This document shows, in pieces, positions 13,001 through 27,310 of a DNA stretch of 64,000 bases (the first letter of the stretch is position 1; each line of letters opens with the position of its first letter). The stretch is from positions 3,906,001-3,970,000 of the forward strand of contig OU015569.1 in NCBI GenBank assembly GCA_907165135.1, given 5' to 3'. The notes below the pieces were generated by a model that saw nothing but the letters and a program-made list of their open reading frames with translations, searched no databases and was not told where the DNA came from. The DNA is from Oikopleura dioica. Lineage: Eukaryota > Chordata > Appendicularia > Copelata > Oikopleuridae. The position numbers were made by a program, and so were the translations under genes.

Positions 13001-13004
13001 TCAT
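7036..13004 (-). CDS. large coiled-coil protein
   Basis: Nine exons: 13004-12934 (MMEPFANANETFKKLF), 12874-12764, 12627-12567, 12323-12047, 12016-11617, 11355-11122, 10721-10459, 7621-7097 and 7050-7036 (FINL stop). Nearly the whole product is predicted coiled coil (e.g. KNNIESLLHQEQVLHKTL, EKDLKEKSATITSVSERL), which suggests a cytoskeletal or centrosomal role; no family was named. The intron after exon 3 is GA-AG and that after exon 6 is GC-AG. Two frame breaks need one extra base: in A6 near 10532-10537 and near 12062-12066. The 2.84 kb intron 7622-10458 is filled by nested transposons; introns 5, 6 and 4 also carry inverted-repeat elements. Start chosen at the first Met after a gttaag acceptor. 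Confidence 0.72.
8403..9316. mobile_element. foldback element (third level)
   Basis: An imperfect inverted repeat: the left arm contains GGGAGGTCTTCTCCCTAATT at about 8426 and the right arm its complement at about 9268; the similarity runs on outward (GATAAGC/GATTAGC) and inward into a lysine/aspartate-coding stretch present in both arms. No target duplication was identified, so the ends are approximate. Confidence 0.6.
8593..8840. mobile_element. MITE (fourth level)
   Basis: A 248-bp element with inverted ends sharing GGTCGGACTCATTACC, flanked by an exact 8-bp duplication CTACTTTC (8585-8592 and 8841-8848). Internal copies of ATTACCAA in both orientations. It is the innermost insertion of the nest. 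Confidence 0.8.
9657..9822. repeat. tandem duplication of a transposon end (2 x 83 bp)
   Basis: Two adjacent copies, 9657-9739 and 9740-9822, each ending in the CCAGCCCTG terminus of the second-level element. The second copy ends exactly at the element boundary, so the terminal inverted repeat plus subterminal DNA is doubled on the right side. Confidence 0.85.
10805..11075. mobile_element. foldback/MITE in intron
   Basis: Two arms of roughly 110 bp in inverted orientation, separated by about 40 nt; a shared core is AAAAAAGTAGGTGTATAATT near 10887 and its complement near 10978. It fills most of the intron between the exons at 11122 and 10721 of the coiled-coil gene. No transposase. Confidence 0.7.
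11405..11602. mobile_element. MITE copy A (CTGGGCTC family)
   Basis: Inverted ends GCAACCTGTGTCCAAAACCT and, on the other strand at the right, GCAACCATTGTCCAAAACCT, followed on both sides by GAGTCAGGGC(T/C)TGAAAGAG. It lies in the intron between exons 5 and 6 of the coiled-coil gene and belongs to the family of the element at 16364. Confidence 0.65.
12372..12531. mobile_element. MITE copy B (CTGGGCTC family)
   Basis: Same inverted ends as copy A (ACCTGTGTGCAAAACCTGAG on the left; the complement of GTACAAAACCTGAAT on the right) in the intron between exons 3 and 4 of the coiled-coil gene. Shorter and more diverged; no clear target duplication. Confidence 0.55.
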
Positions 13005-13589
13005 CCCCAATCTTAACACATTCTTTTTCTATTTCAATTATTTTTAAAACTAATTTTTAAATTTTCAACAAAAAAACATCTTTCTAACAATTTTTCTTTT
13101 CATGAGAGTAAACAAGGGTAAATTACTATGGGCAATTCTAGCTTTGATTTAAAATTAAATATTTGAAATAATAAAAAGAAATTAAAGCAAAATTTTCTCT
13201 GGCAGAGCCGCCGCCCATTTTCGCTAAGGCGCGCGACCGCCCACGAATGCTTTTTTGGAGCGCTAGTTTTCAGAGAAAGAATCTTGTCAGCAATCAAATG
13301 AATAAAGTAGCAAGCCGAATTTTAAGCTGGCTTCTGTTGACGTTCGCTTGTTTTTCCATAACTTTAAGATTTATTCTAGTCTAAATTGATGAATAAAGAA
13401 TATTATTTGCGTTATATTCAGGCCGAACCAAAATTTTATCGCAAATGGCAAAGTAGCGCGTGAAATTTACTTGGGAAGTCATGTTTGAGTCAAAAGTTTT
13501 TGAAAAAATCAACTGTTAAAATTTTAGAAGTAGATTTTCAATGCCTGTATTTCCATGAAAAGCCTTTGCTACCGACTTTCTCTTTCAGA
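13005..13589. other. divergent intergenic region
   Basis: 585 bp between the start of the coiled-coil gene (-) and of the carboxylase gene (+). It should contain both promoters. A GC-rich patch at about 13200-13270 stands out from the AT-rich surroundings. No further coding exon was found. Confidence 0.4.
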
Positions 13590-15597
<2,008 letters not shown>

Positions 15598-16355
15598 GTT
15601 AATCCTGCGGGCAAAAACACTCACAAGAAAGCCCCTCCTCCTCAAGTTCAACTTTCTAAGCTAAACTTTTGTATAACTGAATGTTATACTGACAAACAAA
15701 AAACTTCTAATTTATCTTGCCTCTCCACTATAACTATTCGATTCTGTACACGGGTGCTGGAGAGTTCGAAAGCTCTACCAAAAAAACGAATATACCTAAC
15801 AGATTTCATAAAAGACGGAGAATATTTAAAACGCGAACAATTGTTATAAAATATAAACCTCCAGTATTTGTGACAGTCTTCTTTTCGGCAAGCAAGGCAT
15901 GCTCCCAGATCAATTAAGGAGGCCCTAAATCAATCGCCGCTTTTTGACGACTGCAGATTTAGCTTCTTCAAATTTTATTCTTTCATTATAAAGCAGGATT
16001 CATTCTCACTATCAATAAGGAGTACTCAATGATGGACGAACCAGTGATCTACTACGTGAGAGTATTTTACGGCAAGAGAATCTGAAAGTAGAGAATCGTA
16101 TCGATTAATAGTAATGTGTGCGAGAGGACGGATTCTACGCGGAGCACGATGAACGGGCTCTCAGTATGTGCCCAAGTTAGCGTGGGCAGGACGCCATTTT
16201 ATTGGAGCCAATCCTCGAGGTGAGGGCGCATGGAGGGTTAAAAGACTTTGTCTACCATGGAAATCCTCATCAAAGAAGAGAAATATTCACTCCCACTTCT
16301 TATAAAATAGGATGTCAGACCTAATAACGAAGAAATAAGATGTGAACCTAAGGTA
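15598..16355. other. intergenic, no gene seen
   Basis: Carboxylase 3'UTR and spacer. A short frame from 16030 (MMDEPVIYY) followed about 60 nt later by VREDGFYAEHDERALSMCPS might be a tiny two-exon gene, but no acceptor fits, so it is not called. Confidence 0.4.
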
Positions 16356-16363
16356 GTTGCAAT

Positions 16364-16870
16364 CTGGGCTCGGCAACCTGTGTCAGGAACAGACACAGGA
16401 ACAGGAAAAAATTCTGTCCCACATTTTACACAGGTACACAGGCAGTTTTTACACAGCTCTGGTAACAGGTTACACAGGTCAGGGCCTGCCTAAACAGGAA
16501 ACAGGCCCTGTGACAGGCCAAAAACAGGATATTTCTGTGAAAAATATTACAAAAGAAAACAAAAAGACGCGAATTTATCGGTTATTTTGACTAGTTAACT
16601 CTTTATACCGTATATTATATAAATAATACGTCTTTCGCTATTGATTTCTTTAAACATCTTCCCTGATTTATGCAGTTCTTGACCAGGTTACACAGGAACC
16701 TGTCTATGGTCAGAACCTGAGCGGGAAAAAACAGGCCTGTTTTAGTCAGAAACAGGAACAGCATTAGAAAAATTTTTCCCCGATTTTACACAGGTACTCA
16801 GACAGGTACCCCAAAAACAGGAAACAGGACCTGTGACAGGTTTTTACACAGCTCAGTTAGCCGAGCCCAG
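16364..16870. mobile_element. MITE with ACAGG-rich interior
   Basis: 507 bp between exact 8-bp duplications GTTGCAAT (16356-16363 and 16871-16878). Ends read CTGGGCTCGGC on both sides in inverted orientation. The interior is built from dozens of CCTGT/ACAGG units in both orientations, giving self-complementary DNA. It shares its subterminal GCAACCTGTGT with the copies at 11405 and 12372. No open frame of note. Confidence 0.8.
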
Positions 16871-17430
16871 GTTGCAATCTCTAAGAAAAAATCTCAATAA
16901 GAACGCCAAGAAGAGTAAGGGATAAAAAATTTAAATTCTTCGAATCAGCTTAATTTCTTATATTATGACTACATAAATATTTGTATTAACAATCAGAATG
17001 AATAATTAATGCACAGAAGAGTTGTTATTTAATATAGAACGCATGATTTGGCCCTTTGGATTTTCAGCATTTCGCAAAAATAGCAATATTCTGAGTTTCA
17101 GAATTTATTGGAAAAAAAAAACAAATTTTAAATTTTGATGATTACTTACTGCTGAAATCAAAATAATAATACAATTCATTAATGATTAAAGTTGCACTGG
17201 AGATTATGCAGAAGCGCATCTGGGTAATTTATGAATAATCCTGTACGGACACTGGTTTTACATTTTGTATTGCGCGAACCCTGAGAATATACTCCGCCGG
17301 GACGATGGGGTCACGTGGTCAATTTCGATTGCAGTTGAGCGAAACAGCGAAATAATGTTTCAATAGGCGATCTGTTTATCTTTTTTCAGGAGAATAAATC
17401 AATTGCGGACCAAATGAGTACCAAAAAGAA

Positions 17431-19282
17431 ATGAGAGACAATATTCAAAATGATTATGAAAACTACAGTTACGATTACAGCAGCAACTCGACCTTCCGCC
17501 CCTTGCCTCCAGCTGGGTCCGATGGGCTCAATTTGGTTCTCAAGCTAAGGTTTATCTACGTAACGGATTAAAGTTTAATCACTTTATTTGAACTTTCATT
17601 TGTGCAGTTATGTCGAAACTAATTCTCCGCACAAGATATACACGAACGTATAGTATTCTCTTAATTCGTGAACGACATGATTCTGCTTCGAAAGGATGAT
17701 CCCTCTGACTGACGGTAATGTCAATATGTTCAGTAAGAGAAAATCGCTAAATGTGGCAAAGAGATTCAAGCCGTTTTTTTCAGGCTTAGAAACTTTGAAC
17801 GTGGCCTTAGTAGCACGACAATATACTAGTTCGAGTGTTTGCCACTCTTATAAACCCAGTTTAAGGCATTCTTCCAAGTGCTCTGCTTCTTTGGCATCCT
17901 CGCCAACTTGTTAGTTATTCTAATTTGTGGACAACAGCGTCTGCGTCAACGGCCAAGCCATATGTTTCTGTTAGCGCTTTCGCTGGTTGATATAGCTACG
18001 GGATTCGAATAACGAACGAGTTTTCAGATTCAGCATTCGAAATCCCTGCACACAGTGTTCTTAGTCGACGCCGTGATTCAAAGAATTTACGAGCTGAAAA
18101 ACTTTCCACGAAGCCAATTTTTTTGCAAAGTTCTGTATGGAAGCGATACCTTCGCTCAGTCTGCCTCTTCATTGTTGTTGGCGGCGATTGCATGGGATCG
18201 CACTTTGCTGCTATTTTTTCCGCAGAAGCGCACGTCCCTGTCTGCTAGAGTCCTGATTGCCTTTTCTTGCCTTATTGCTCTATGTGCTTCTCTGCCAAAA
18301 ATTTATCATTACGGGCTTGCAGAGCAAAAACGCGAATTCAACGATGGCTCTGTTGAAAAGAAAATACTTTGCGTTCCTATGATTATGCACCCAGAAACGA
18401 GAGAGGTATACCTAGTTTCCATAAATGTAAATTTAAAAACTGGTAGGTTGTGAACGAATCCGAGGCAGCAGCAAGATTTACATTCTGGAGCACTATCATC
18501 GTCTTCACATGTTCCTACTTGATCACGGCTGTTCATTTGATTGTGCTTGGAGCAGCAATTATTGTCAGAGTAACGTCAGGAACGGGCACTTTATAGAATT
18601 ACTTTAAGCTGAGAAAAGATCAAAACGAGCCCTTTCAAGTGACTCGAGAAGCAATCACGACGCATGGGAACCCGCAAGCAATTGCTTACCAAAGAATTGT
18701 TACATATCGAATATTAGTGCTCTTTTCGGCCTTTATTGTTTGCCACACGCCATTTTGGATTATGGCAATTCTTCAGGAGAGGTTCAACTTTAACAAATAA
18801 ATGACTCGTAATTATCGTAATTTCTTCGTAATTTGAACGTGATCAAAGGAAATTCCTAGCTACATAAATGCCGTAAATAAAGCATCGCCACAGTAAGTCT
18901 CGCTCGTTAATGAAATCTTTTGGATATTGATTTTAGTTATCCAGCGATAATGAACGGGGCAGCATACTTGATGACTGCGAACTCTGTTGTAAATCCGCTT
19001 CTCTATGCTGCCGTGAATGACGATTTCAAATTAGCATTCAGGTACAACACGATTAGACATCTACTAGTAGACAAACTTATTTATGTTTTAAGATCGTCGA
19101 TTAACCGTCTTCGTCGCTGGTTCTACAATCCAAAGCTTTTCTTTTGGAACGTTTTTCAATCATCAACAATGCAGGACGATGTCAGACTCACACAATCAAT
19201 GCTGCTCACTACGCCACAGGCACGGGGATATCCCTACCATAGATGCAATTTTCATAAGAGCTACTTGGGTCACCCAGCTTAA
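17431..19282 (+). CDS. class A (rhodopsin-like) GPCR
   Basis: Seven-transmembrane receptor, probably peptide-type. The extracellular N-terminus is Tyr- and Asn-rich (NDYENYSYDYSSNSTF), suggesting N-glycosylation and Tyr sulfation. Visible segments: TM1 FGILANLLVILI, TM2 MFLLALSLVDIATG, TM3 CKVLYGSDTF...AIAWDR (WDR in place of DRY), TM4 VLIAFSCLIALCAS, TM5 STIIVFTCSYLITAVHLIVL, TM6 FSAFIVCHTPFW, TM7 NSVVNPLLYAAVNDDF (NPxxY-type). The C-tail ends FHKSYLGHPA. Several introns appear very short (about 27 nt after IIVR) and the exon joins around TM1, TM2-TM3 and TM6-TM7 are not fully settled. Ligand unknown. Confidence 0.82.
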
Positions 19283-20543
19283 GCCTCCGCCTCAATCACT
19301 CGTTGAAGACTAATTTGAACTCGTTGAAGAGGAATTTTTCAAGTTGCGATTATTACTTTAATTATTACTGAAAATCCAGCAATTTGCGAAATAAATTAAT
19401 TATTCATTGAAAAATTCTGATCAATAATTTTTATATTACTGTATTCAAAGGTAAGTTGCATCAAAATGCGTTTGTAGAAGAAAGCGATTCATTTGTATCA
19501 CGTTTTGTTTAAAATAGTCACGCAAACTCAGCACAATTTAGAGAAATGAGGAATATACAATTTTTATTTCGGATTTAGTACATCTGCTTGTAGGGTCATT
19601 GTCACAATCCGCAATTATTCGAACGAACAGCTGAAATCAGTAAATTGGTGACACACGCAATTATGAACCTGTTCTGCCTTTAAAGCTACTGTAATTTAAA
19701 AAATAGAGGGTTCCTGAGTGTAAAATTGGATTTTTAAAACTGAAAAACGGTGTTTTTTTTATCTTGTGAAAATAGATAGTGCATTTTGCTTTCTGATTTG
19801 TGCTGATCATAAATAAAAACGTGAAAAGAGGAAACTGAAGTTGATTGTGATACTGAAATTGTTGTATGTTGAAGACATCACTTGAGAGGATAGAGGAATT
19901 GCTTGCTTTGTTGTCGTCTGAAAAGCAAGTGGAATAAGTTTGAACAACAGATTGGTGACGTAGGGATTGCTTAAACGAAAAAGAATTTCTACAACGATTT
20001 TGAATGAAGATAAAGGAGGAGATAAGATGGGTAGTTGAAGGTGAGAATAAACTTTGATGAACTAAGAAACAGAAGCAAATCAGCTTGGAAACACAATAAT
20101 AAACATAAACATATATGAAGCGCGTAAATACAAGCAGCTGTTGATTACTCTGGCGAAATGAAATTTAGATGGGCTTTTTCACCGAAAAAATAAAACGAAA
20201 ATTCGTGCGACTATTTCTACGAGTTTTAAGTTTTAAAATAGTTTTATAAAATTAGTTAAAAGATTTTTAGTATTGCAGATGACTGTTTGTAGCCGAAACT
20301 AACCAAAAAGTAAGCAGAATATGAAGTAAACTGAAAAGTTGTATTGATTTCTGAAGTTGAAGAAAATAAATAAATAAGATTATGAAGCCAACGATAGAAA
20401 TGAAAGTAAAACGGCTGGCCAGAAAAAAGATGAAATTATGCCATGGGCGCGAAATGATGAATCCAAAAGGATGGCAGCAGAAGATCGAATTATTTTTTTT
20501 GTTTTAATTTTTTTAGGATATGCTTGAAATTAATGAGGAAATA
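19283..20543. other. intergenic, no gene seen
   Basis: AT-rich, with no long open frame or repeat noted. It contains the 3' ends of two convergent genes. Confidence 0.45.
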
Positions 20544-22545
20544 CTATGACTGACGGCGCCCTTTGGGCTTTCTTCGAGAGGGGAGCTTTTGTAGGCTTTC
20601 GAAGTATTCCCGGTGCCATTCCAAGTTTAACATGAAGAACTCAGCCAAGGTAGAATCGCAGTCTTGATCTAGAGCTTTTATTTTCTTTATTGCTTATTTA
20701 ATATTTACTTGAATACGTGAAGTAGTTCTCTGAATTGAAGAACGAAGAGAGATTTTCCGACGCTTTGCACCATTGAGGGATAATGTTTAACTGAAAAGCA
20801 GAAATGATCAAATCGAATGGAATGTGCTCATAGTTGAATAAAGACTTACACTTCCGAATAGCTGCGATGGGATGTTTGGCGAATTTTCGAAGAATTTCTC
20901 GTAAAAGTCTTGACTTTCATCGTTGAATCCTTTGAACAGTCGTTTTGACTCTCCGGACTCAACCTTCTTATAAACAGTCGGGAAGCTTGTATCATCCACT
21001 TTGCCGTCTTTAAATTCGATAAAATATATCAGTTCAAGAAAGGAGAACTCGTACCGTTCGCAAGGAGATTGGTCTCAAACAGCAGTTGTTGTTCATGAAG
21101 TGCGAGTTGTACGTAAATCGGGTGTGCTCCTGTATTGACCACTTCTACTTCCACCTTTGGCTTGAAAAAGGTTTTCAGGAGAAACATGTCTAGCCTCGAG
21201 AAGGTCTTTAGGTGACTATTTCAAAATTGTTTTATCTAGTAAAACCGTGCCTTAGATCCTGGATTAGCATCCGGTAGAACATCAACGACTACGATTTCAA
21301 AGTCGAGTTTAGAGCTGCTTCTAAACAGGTTGAATGGCAGCTTTCTTCGTCCACGCTTGTAACTCTGTAAGCAGCACATTGCAGTTCTGGAAATAGATCT
21401 GCAATCTGTGTGATTTCCTTTTTCGCAGATTTTCAAAAATCTTGCTCGTCTCGCCACAGACTATAAAGAGAAATAAATAAATGGAGGCATTGATAAATTT
21501 AGGAATAGCATTCTTTCATGATCGCAAACTCACCCGAATTGAACAATGGCTTCGAATGGACGATTTACTATCGAATCATCAGTATTTTTGTATGTTTTAA
21601 GCGGCTTGACGTCGATCTTCGAGTAGACTCCAGCGGGAAACTTGGGATGTGCCAGGCAGAATCCACAGTCTGTGAGATTTTCTTGTAGAAGAGCATCATG
21701 CTGCGCAGAAACAGAGGGTCTCGAGTTTTTGAATGGTTCTGAACTTCTTGCGTTAGTAAGGTGTTCAAGGAAAAGGTTAATTATTTCAAAGTTTTATCCA
21801 AAAAATAACGAGAATTGAAGCGATGAATATCAATATTATTGAACTCAGATTCCTACGTAATAAAAGATACAATTTATGCTTCATTTGATTCTTTCATAAA
21901 TGTTATATAGGAAGAAACAAACTGGACTATTTTTTCAGTAATTGGAGTGATAAAATGATGAAATATTTTGAAAATGTACCTGATAGGGCGGGGTCTAAGT
22001 CCCTGATGAAGTGAATAGTGCCCCATTTCTTGCCTTTACAACAGTTGGAAAAGCTGTAATTTGATTTATGAAAGTTAGTGGGGCGGAAACCGTATTCATA
22101 TTGAATTGAAAATCTCGGGATGGCAAGAATAATAATAAATAATTAGATCGGATTAAGTCTGTGGTAATGATTGCCATTGGTTGTGTTATTGAAATTTCTT
22201 ATCGCTTCGAAGAGCACGCTAGCCTGGACCCATAGCTAAACCTGAATCTCGTTTCAACTGCTCTCCTGAAAACACTTGAGTCTGCTTCAAAACTTTGTAA
22301 TCAAGTGGTCGTTTCTTCGTATTTGGTGACAAGTTATCGAATGCGCGGCTATCTTCCGTCTCTTTCTCACTCTCAAGCTTGGGCTGGAAACATCCACAAA
22401 ATTGTCTTTTTAATACGCACACCAGCGATAGTTTCTCGCTCTTCCTCTCTTTCTCTGTGCGGGAGCCCCCCGCACTGCGGAAGCTGCTCCGATTTGATTT
22501 CGTGTTTCTCGGTAACAAAGGTGGAATGCTGGTGATACTTTTCAT
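20544..22545 (-). CDS. unrecognised multi-exon gene
   Basis: Exons read on the minus strand in consistent phases: a putative N-terminal exon (22545-22225, MKSITSIPPLLPRN...), about 22043-21981 (KKWGTIHFIRDLDPALS), about 21850-21800 (SEFNNIDIHRFNS), about 21750-21537 (SSEPFKNSRPS...NRPFEAIVQF), 21455-21250 (SVARRARFLKICEKG...DANPGSK), about 21200-21053 (TFSRLDMFLLKTFFK...ETNLLAN), about 21003-20850 (DGKVDDTSFPTVYKK...SQLFG) and a last exon QDCDSTLAEFFMLNLE...RRQS. The middle part has beta-strand-like runs (LDFEIVVVDVLPDA, KVEVEVVNTGAHPIYVQLA) and conserved-looking cysteines. One intron starts GC and one probably GG. No family recognised; the first exon and its link are the least certain. Confidence 0.5.
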
Positions 22546-25500
22546 TTACAGTCCAGTCAGTGTCGTTTCCGGACTGCTGGTGTTCCCCTGAAGATTTCTT
22601 GATTCGTATGGCTTAACTCTACTTCTTCTGTTACTCTCGTTCTCAGTATTTGTAATCTTTGTTGTGGCTTCGGTGATAGCACGTGTTGTATTCTAGAGAT
22701 TGTTGCTCAATCGCATCTAAACAGTAAGGGTCTTTTATCTGCAGGAAAAGTTTTATTAAGTGCTCTAGCGAGTTATTTATGCGTGATAGAATGGATAGAT
22801 AGAGCGACAGATAAGTTGTATTAGAGGAGAGTATGAGGCAATTCAAGTGAGGGAGCCGAAGGGGGAAATGCTCGGGGGAGCAAGCTAGAGTTGAAAAAAA
22901 ATAAATGAAGAAACTAAGCTTTCAGGATTGTGAAAACAACTATGTGCTAGAGAGGTGGTTGTCTCGCTCTTTTATCGGGCAGCTTCGTTATAAACGCGCA
23001 CGCAAAAAGTTCCGCATCATGGTTCATGGGGCGGAACAAGGCAGCAGGCCACGGCTTAAATTGCAAGAGCGACACTCAATTGCAATAGCGCCATCACCTG
23101 GCAAGGACCCTTGATAATGAGTTGAGGAAGACTGAAATACAATCCTGCGCATCGGCAGCCAGTTTGGCACTTTCTATTGATCTATCTGTCTTTCAGACAC
23201 AGGGCTCATCCACCCATCGTTTACCATACCACCACGTAATACCTGCCCCGCTCATACAAACAATTATATATTCTTAAAAATTCCACTAGCTCTATAATAA
23301 ACCTGCATAATAGATGCAAGAACTGATTTCAGTAACAGTTTTTTTTTTGCGAAAATAAAAACTGTTTTCGCGTTCGATTACGCGAAGATTCCAATTCGCC
23401 CGTTTTTTTAAGCTTGAACTCGTAGTCTGCTAGACAGAGCTCATGTTCACATTTTCAATGGTTTGTTTTGATGGCAAAAGTTCAATTGTGAAAAGGAGCT
23501 GACGCATCAGAGCCGACAAATATTCCAAGATAAATAGAGAAAATGCGCAATTAAGAAAAAAAATAATAATTCCAAATTAAAAAAAATAATCTTCTTTTGT
23601 TATTTTTTCTCTGAATCTACCTTTTTCATTGTCGATGTTTTATCCCGGTTTCGTTCTGCAAAAAGTCTCTTATGGTGCTTGGGAGGTGGTGTTCGAGAGG
23701 GGTAGAAGCGACGAGTAATTAGTAGTAAAGTTGATCTGGCTGCTAGTGAGAGTGTGAGTGTGGCGGAGGGGACCAGGACGCTGCTGGCTGGCGCAAAGAG
23801 GCGACGGACGAGGTCGGTTTGGTTTCGCCTCTGTCAGACGCTGCAGCTTGCTCTGGGCTCAGTCCGAGTCGCCTTCGCGCTCCGAGTTGGAGTGGCGTCG
23901 GACCGCCACACACGTAGATTTGGAAACAGCCGGTGCCACTCCTCGTCTTCTTCACTTCCAAACACTCTCGTAAAACAAAAAAAAATGCACAAAACGAAAG
24001 GGACAACTTGACTCTAAGGCGAAACCAAGCAAACATTGGTCGAATTGGCAAATGAATCCAGTGTCTAGGAGATAACGTCTACCAGACAGCTGCCCTCAAC
24101 GCGTGGCTCAACATAAGGATCTATTGCTGCGAGCTAAGATGAGCTGTTACGCTGATTCCGGCACTGCCCTGTCTTTGTAAAATGGTCCAACAACAATCAA
24201 ATTCCCGCTATTTTCGCTGTGGAATGTCCTAAAGTGAGAGTGTACACGTGCGAGAGAAAGCCAACCTCAATAATCTGCGAGAAATGATAAAGCCTGAAAC
24301 GAGAAGATGCAAATTCTATGGGAAACGGATTGCATCTTCCTGCTGCCACGGATTATAGTATTCCCAAAAAGAATAGAGCTCTTTTTAACAACCTTAGAGA
24401 GCAGGGGAGGGGCGAGATGTATTAGATTATATTCTCAATTGATGATCTTGCAATTAAACAAAAAAGAATCTATGGGTACAACTCCGAGCTCGAGACTGGT
24501 TCTCTCAATTTACCTGGATTCTGAATTCGAAGGCTTTGAAGCATTACATAATCTTGACGGCAATGAATCTCTGACATTTAGACATTTGAAGCTTAGAAGC
24601 TTGTCTGGAGACGGGTATATAACAATCTGAAGATCATCAGAATACTTGATGTCAGGAAAAATCCACCCTCCCGGCGCTGACTACAAGACACACGGGCGCG
24701 TGACGAACTTCTCGATAGAATCAAGAGTCGCTGCAAACCGTAAGCCATAAAATGGGGGCTACTCATAGACCAGATAATGTCAAGCGCAATTAAGCAATTC
24801 GAAGTGATTTTTGGGTTTAATGTTGACCCCTGTTCTTAAGGGTCATTATATCACTATCATGTACAGTCTACCAGATAAAACGTTAGAGGGCGAGTCTACC
24901 CGCCACGTTCAGGCTAAAGCCTCGCCGCTATTGGCGACCTGCCTCCTATTTGATCTTGAAAATAACAAAGAGACCGTGAGCTGGTCATGTCATTTTGTTG
25001 TTATAAAATGACAAGAGCTGTTTCGCAAAACATTAAATGACGCTAGTTTATTAGGAAAAATGGTGCAGTGGGCAGTAATAGGGACAGAGAAGGGATATAA
25101 GAAGACAATATAGAATTTATTTTTCTGAAACTTGTATTTTATAGTCCAAAAATGAAAGAGTTTTTATGTGGAGGATATTATGAACCAAGGACAGTTGTTA
25201 AAAAAAATCAGGGCCCAGAGGCTGAAATGATATAAATATGCGTCTGATATTTCTTTATTTTCTCCGGCAAAAGACGATGACGGAAGCAAAATCCTATATT
25301 CAAGTCGTCAACAATATATATATCTCCAGCAATTACTGAGTCTAAATTTCAAGAGTAGAAAATCGGTAAGACGATCTATCGGAAAGTCAGCTGTGTCTGA
25401 ACTGGCAAAAACAATACCACTGTCTGTCAGAAGTTATCGTTGTATTTCCAACTATCAAGTTTGTACTTCTCGAGAAAAATAGAGCCGTTGCATTCAAATA

Positions 25501-25844
25501 AACAACCGTCCGTAAATCGAGCGGAAAATTGCACTCCGTTGCAGTATTTTTCTATTCTTTTTGAATGTTGCTTGAATAGGAGTATCTTGTCATGTTGATT
25601 TGCTCAACATTCCCTAAAGATGAATTTATAATATTGTCTTGAATATACGAAGAAGGTCCTTTTGTAAAGTGGATTTCGACAGAATATGTATCATAAACTC
25701 AAACGCAACCAGAAAATGTTATTTTAACGGTGAGCAAAGGTCTGATCAACGTTAAGATTAAAAAAAAAGAATTGAATATTACAATGAAATAATCGTTTTA
25801 TACAAGAAAGCCATTTCGTCGGACACTTAAACGCTGAGGTGGAG
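22546..25844. other. large gene-poor region
   Basis: Over 3 kb without a supportable gene, unusual for this window. A GC-rich block at about 23740-23960 is open in several frames on both strands (one minus frame begins MPIRPMFAWFRLRVKLSLSF, signal-peptide-like), but there is no splice or homology support; it may be a promoter or 5'UTR. Long A and T runs occur at 23330-23620. Confidence 0.4.
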
Positions 25845-26810
25845 TTCAAATTTAATTGCCTCAACTTACTTTTCATGTAGCTTCGCTAGTTTACATACTA
25901 ACCCCATATAACCATATATTTTTAGAATCCTCATGTGATGATCTAGTGCTTTAATATGTCCGATTCTTGAATTTCCGGTTTATATCGGATTTTTATCGGT
26001 TTTTCCCATTTCGTACAAGTAACGCTTGGACAATTATATATTTTTAGAATCCTCTCGATGTCAATTTTCCACTGGTCATCTTTTTACGTCGGTTTACTCG
26101 TTTTACCGGTCATTTATCGGTTTTTCATAAATATTCAAGATAGATAAGGGGTATGATACATTTTCTGAAAGCCCATTTCAAGTCCTTTCCACTGAAAGTG
26201 TAGTCAGTAGAAATGTCCGTTTATTGTCGGTTTTAGTCGGTTTTTTTGTATGAAAAGTCGGTTTATAAGTATAAATATATTGAAAAAGCCAATTTACCTT
26301 ATGCGCTCGAACGCTCAAGCGTTTGCTCAGCGAGCGGCGCTTCCGCAGGTCATGGCCCTGCTCAAAGACCATCTTACATCATCTGAATGTTATAAATATG
26401 AGCTTAATTATCAGTTTGTCCTTTATTTTGATGGCAATAGTTATTGAAGAAAATATTATTGAAACTTTCAGAATTATAATTTAAGAATAACGTCAATCCA
26501 ATGGAGGCTCGATGGTAGGTGGCAGTTTTCGTCTGGGCAAATGTTGTTTTTTTCTTCTTGTCTCGTGAGAGTTCTCTCACAAAATGTGGCGGTCGGTCGT
26601 TTTTTGAATTGTAATCTTGTTTCTTCCCATTTTCCGTTTTCGTCTTTGCAAAGGCGAAGCATATGATACTTTTTTAGGTTAATTTACACTTTTTATGGAT
26701 ATTTTGATGAATGAATAATATGTAACCATTCCGATCGACTGCCGTTGACAGTTTTTCCGGCAGTTTGAAGGTCTGGGTCACGCTGGAACTCGGAAATGTA
26801 CCTTCCACTC

Positions 26811-27310
26811 AGAAGATTCACAGGCCTAGTCAGAACTTTTTCTGATGATCTGGAGGCTCTAGAATGTCTTATAGGAAGATTCACAGGCCTAGTCAGAACT
26901 ATTTCTGATGATCTGGAGGCTCTAGAATGTCTTATAGGAAGATTCACAGGCCTAGTCAGAACTATTTCTGATGATCTGGAGGCTCTAGAATGTCTTATAT
27001 AGTTCTGACTACCCTTCAAAATCTTCCTGTAAGATATTCTAGAGCCTCCAGATCATCAGGAATAGTTCTGACTAGGCCAGTGAATCTTCCTTTAAGACAT
27101 TCTAGAGCCTCCAGATCATCAGAAATAGTTCTGACTAGGCCTGTGAATCTTCCTATAAGACAGTCTAGAGCCTCCAGATCATCAGAAATAGTTCTGACTA
27201 GGCCTGTGAATCTTCCTGTAAGATATTCTAGAGCCTTCGAATCCTCTAGAAAAGTTCTTAATAGCCCTGTGAATCTTCCTATAAGATATTCTAGAGCCTC
27301 AAGATCGACT
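26811..27310. repeat. inverted array of 63-bp repeats (3 + about 5 units)
   Basis: Three direct copies of a 63-bp unit (AGATTCACAGGCCTAGTCAG...) at about 26811-26999, then about five copies in the opposite orientation at about 27015-27310. The unit is a multiple of three and open on both strands: one strand encodes the repeat GRFTGLVRTISDDLEALE.., the other RASRSSEIVLTRPVNLP... The outer copies are more diverged than the central ones. Confidence 0.85.

Noticed and set aside
16030-16182. Tiny two-exon gene MMDEPVIYY + VREDGFYAEHDER
   Set aside because: No AG acceptor gives the right phase, and there is no homology or neighbour support.
23743-24051. GC-rich minus frame with signal-peptide-like start
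   Set aside because: Several frames on both strands are open because of base composition; no splice or conservation evidence.
26693-27019. Minus frame encoding RHSRASRSSEIVLTRPVN repeats
   Set aside because: It is the opposite-strand reading of the inverted repeat units; the splice-supported protein stops before it. Kept only as part of the repeat finding.
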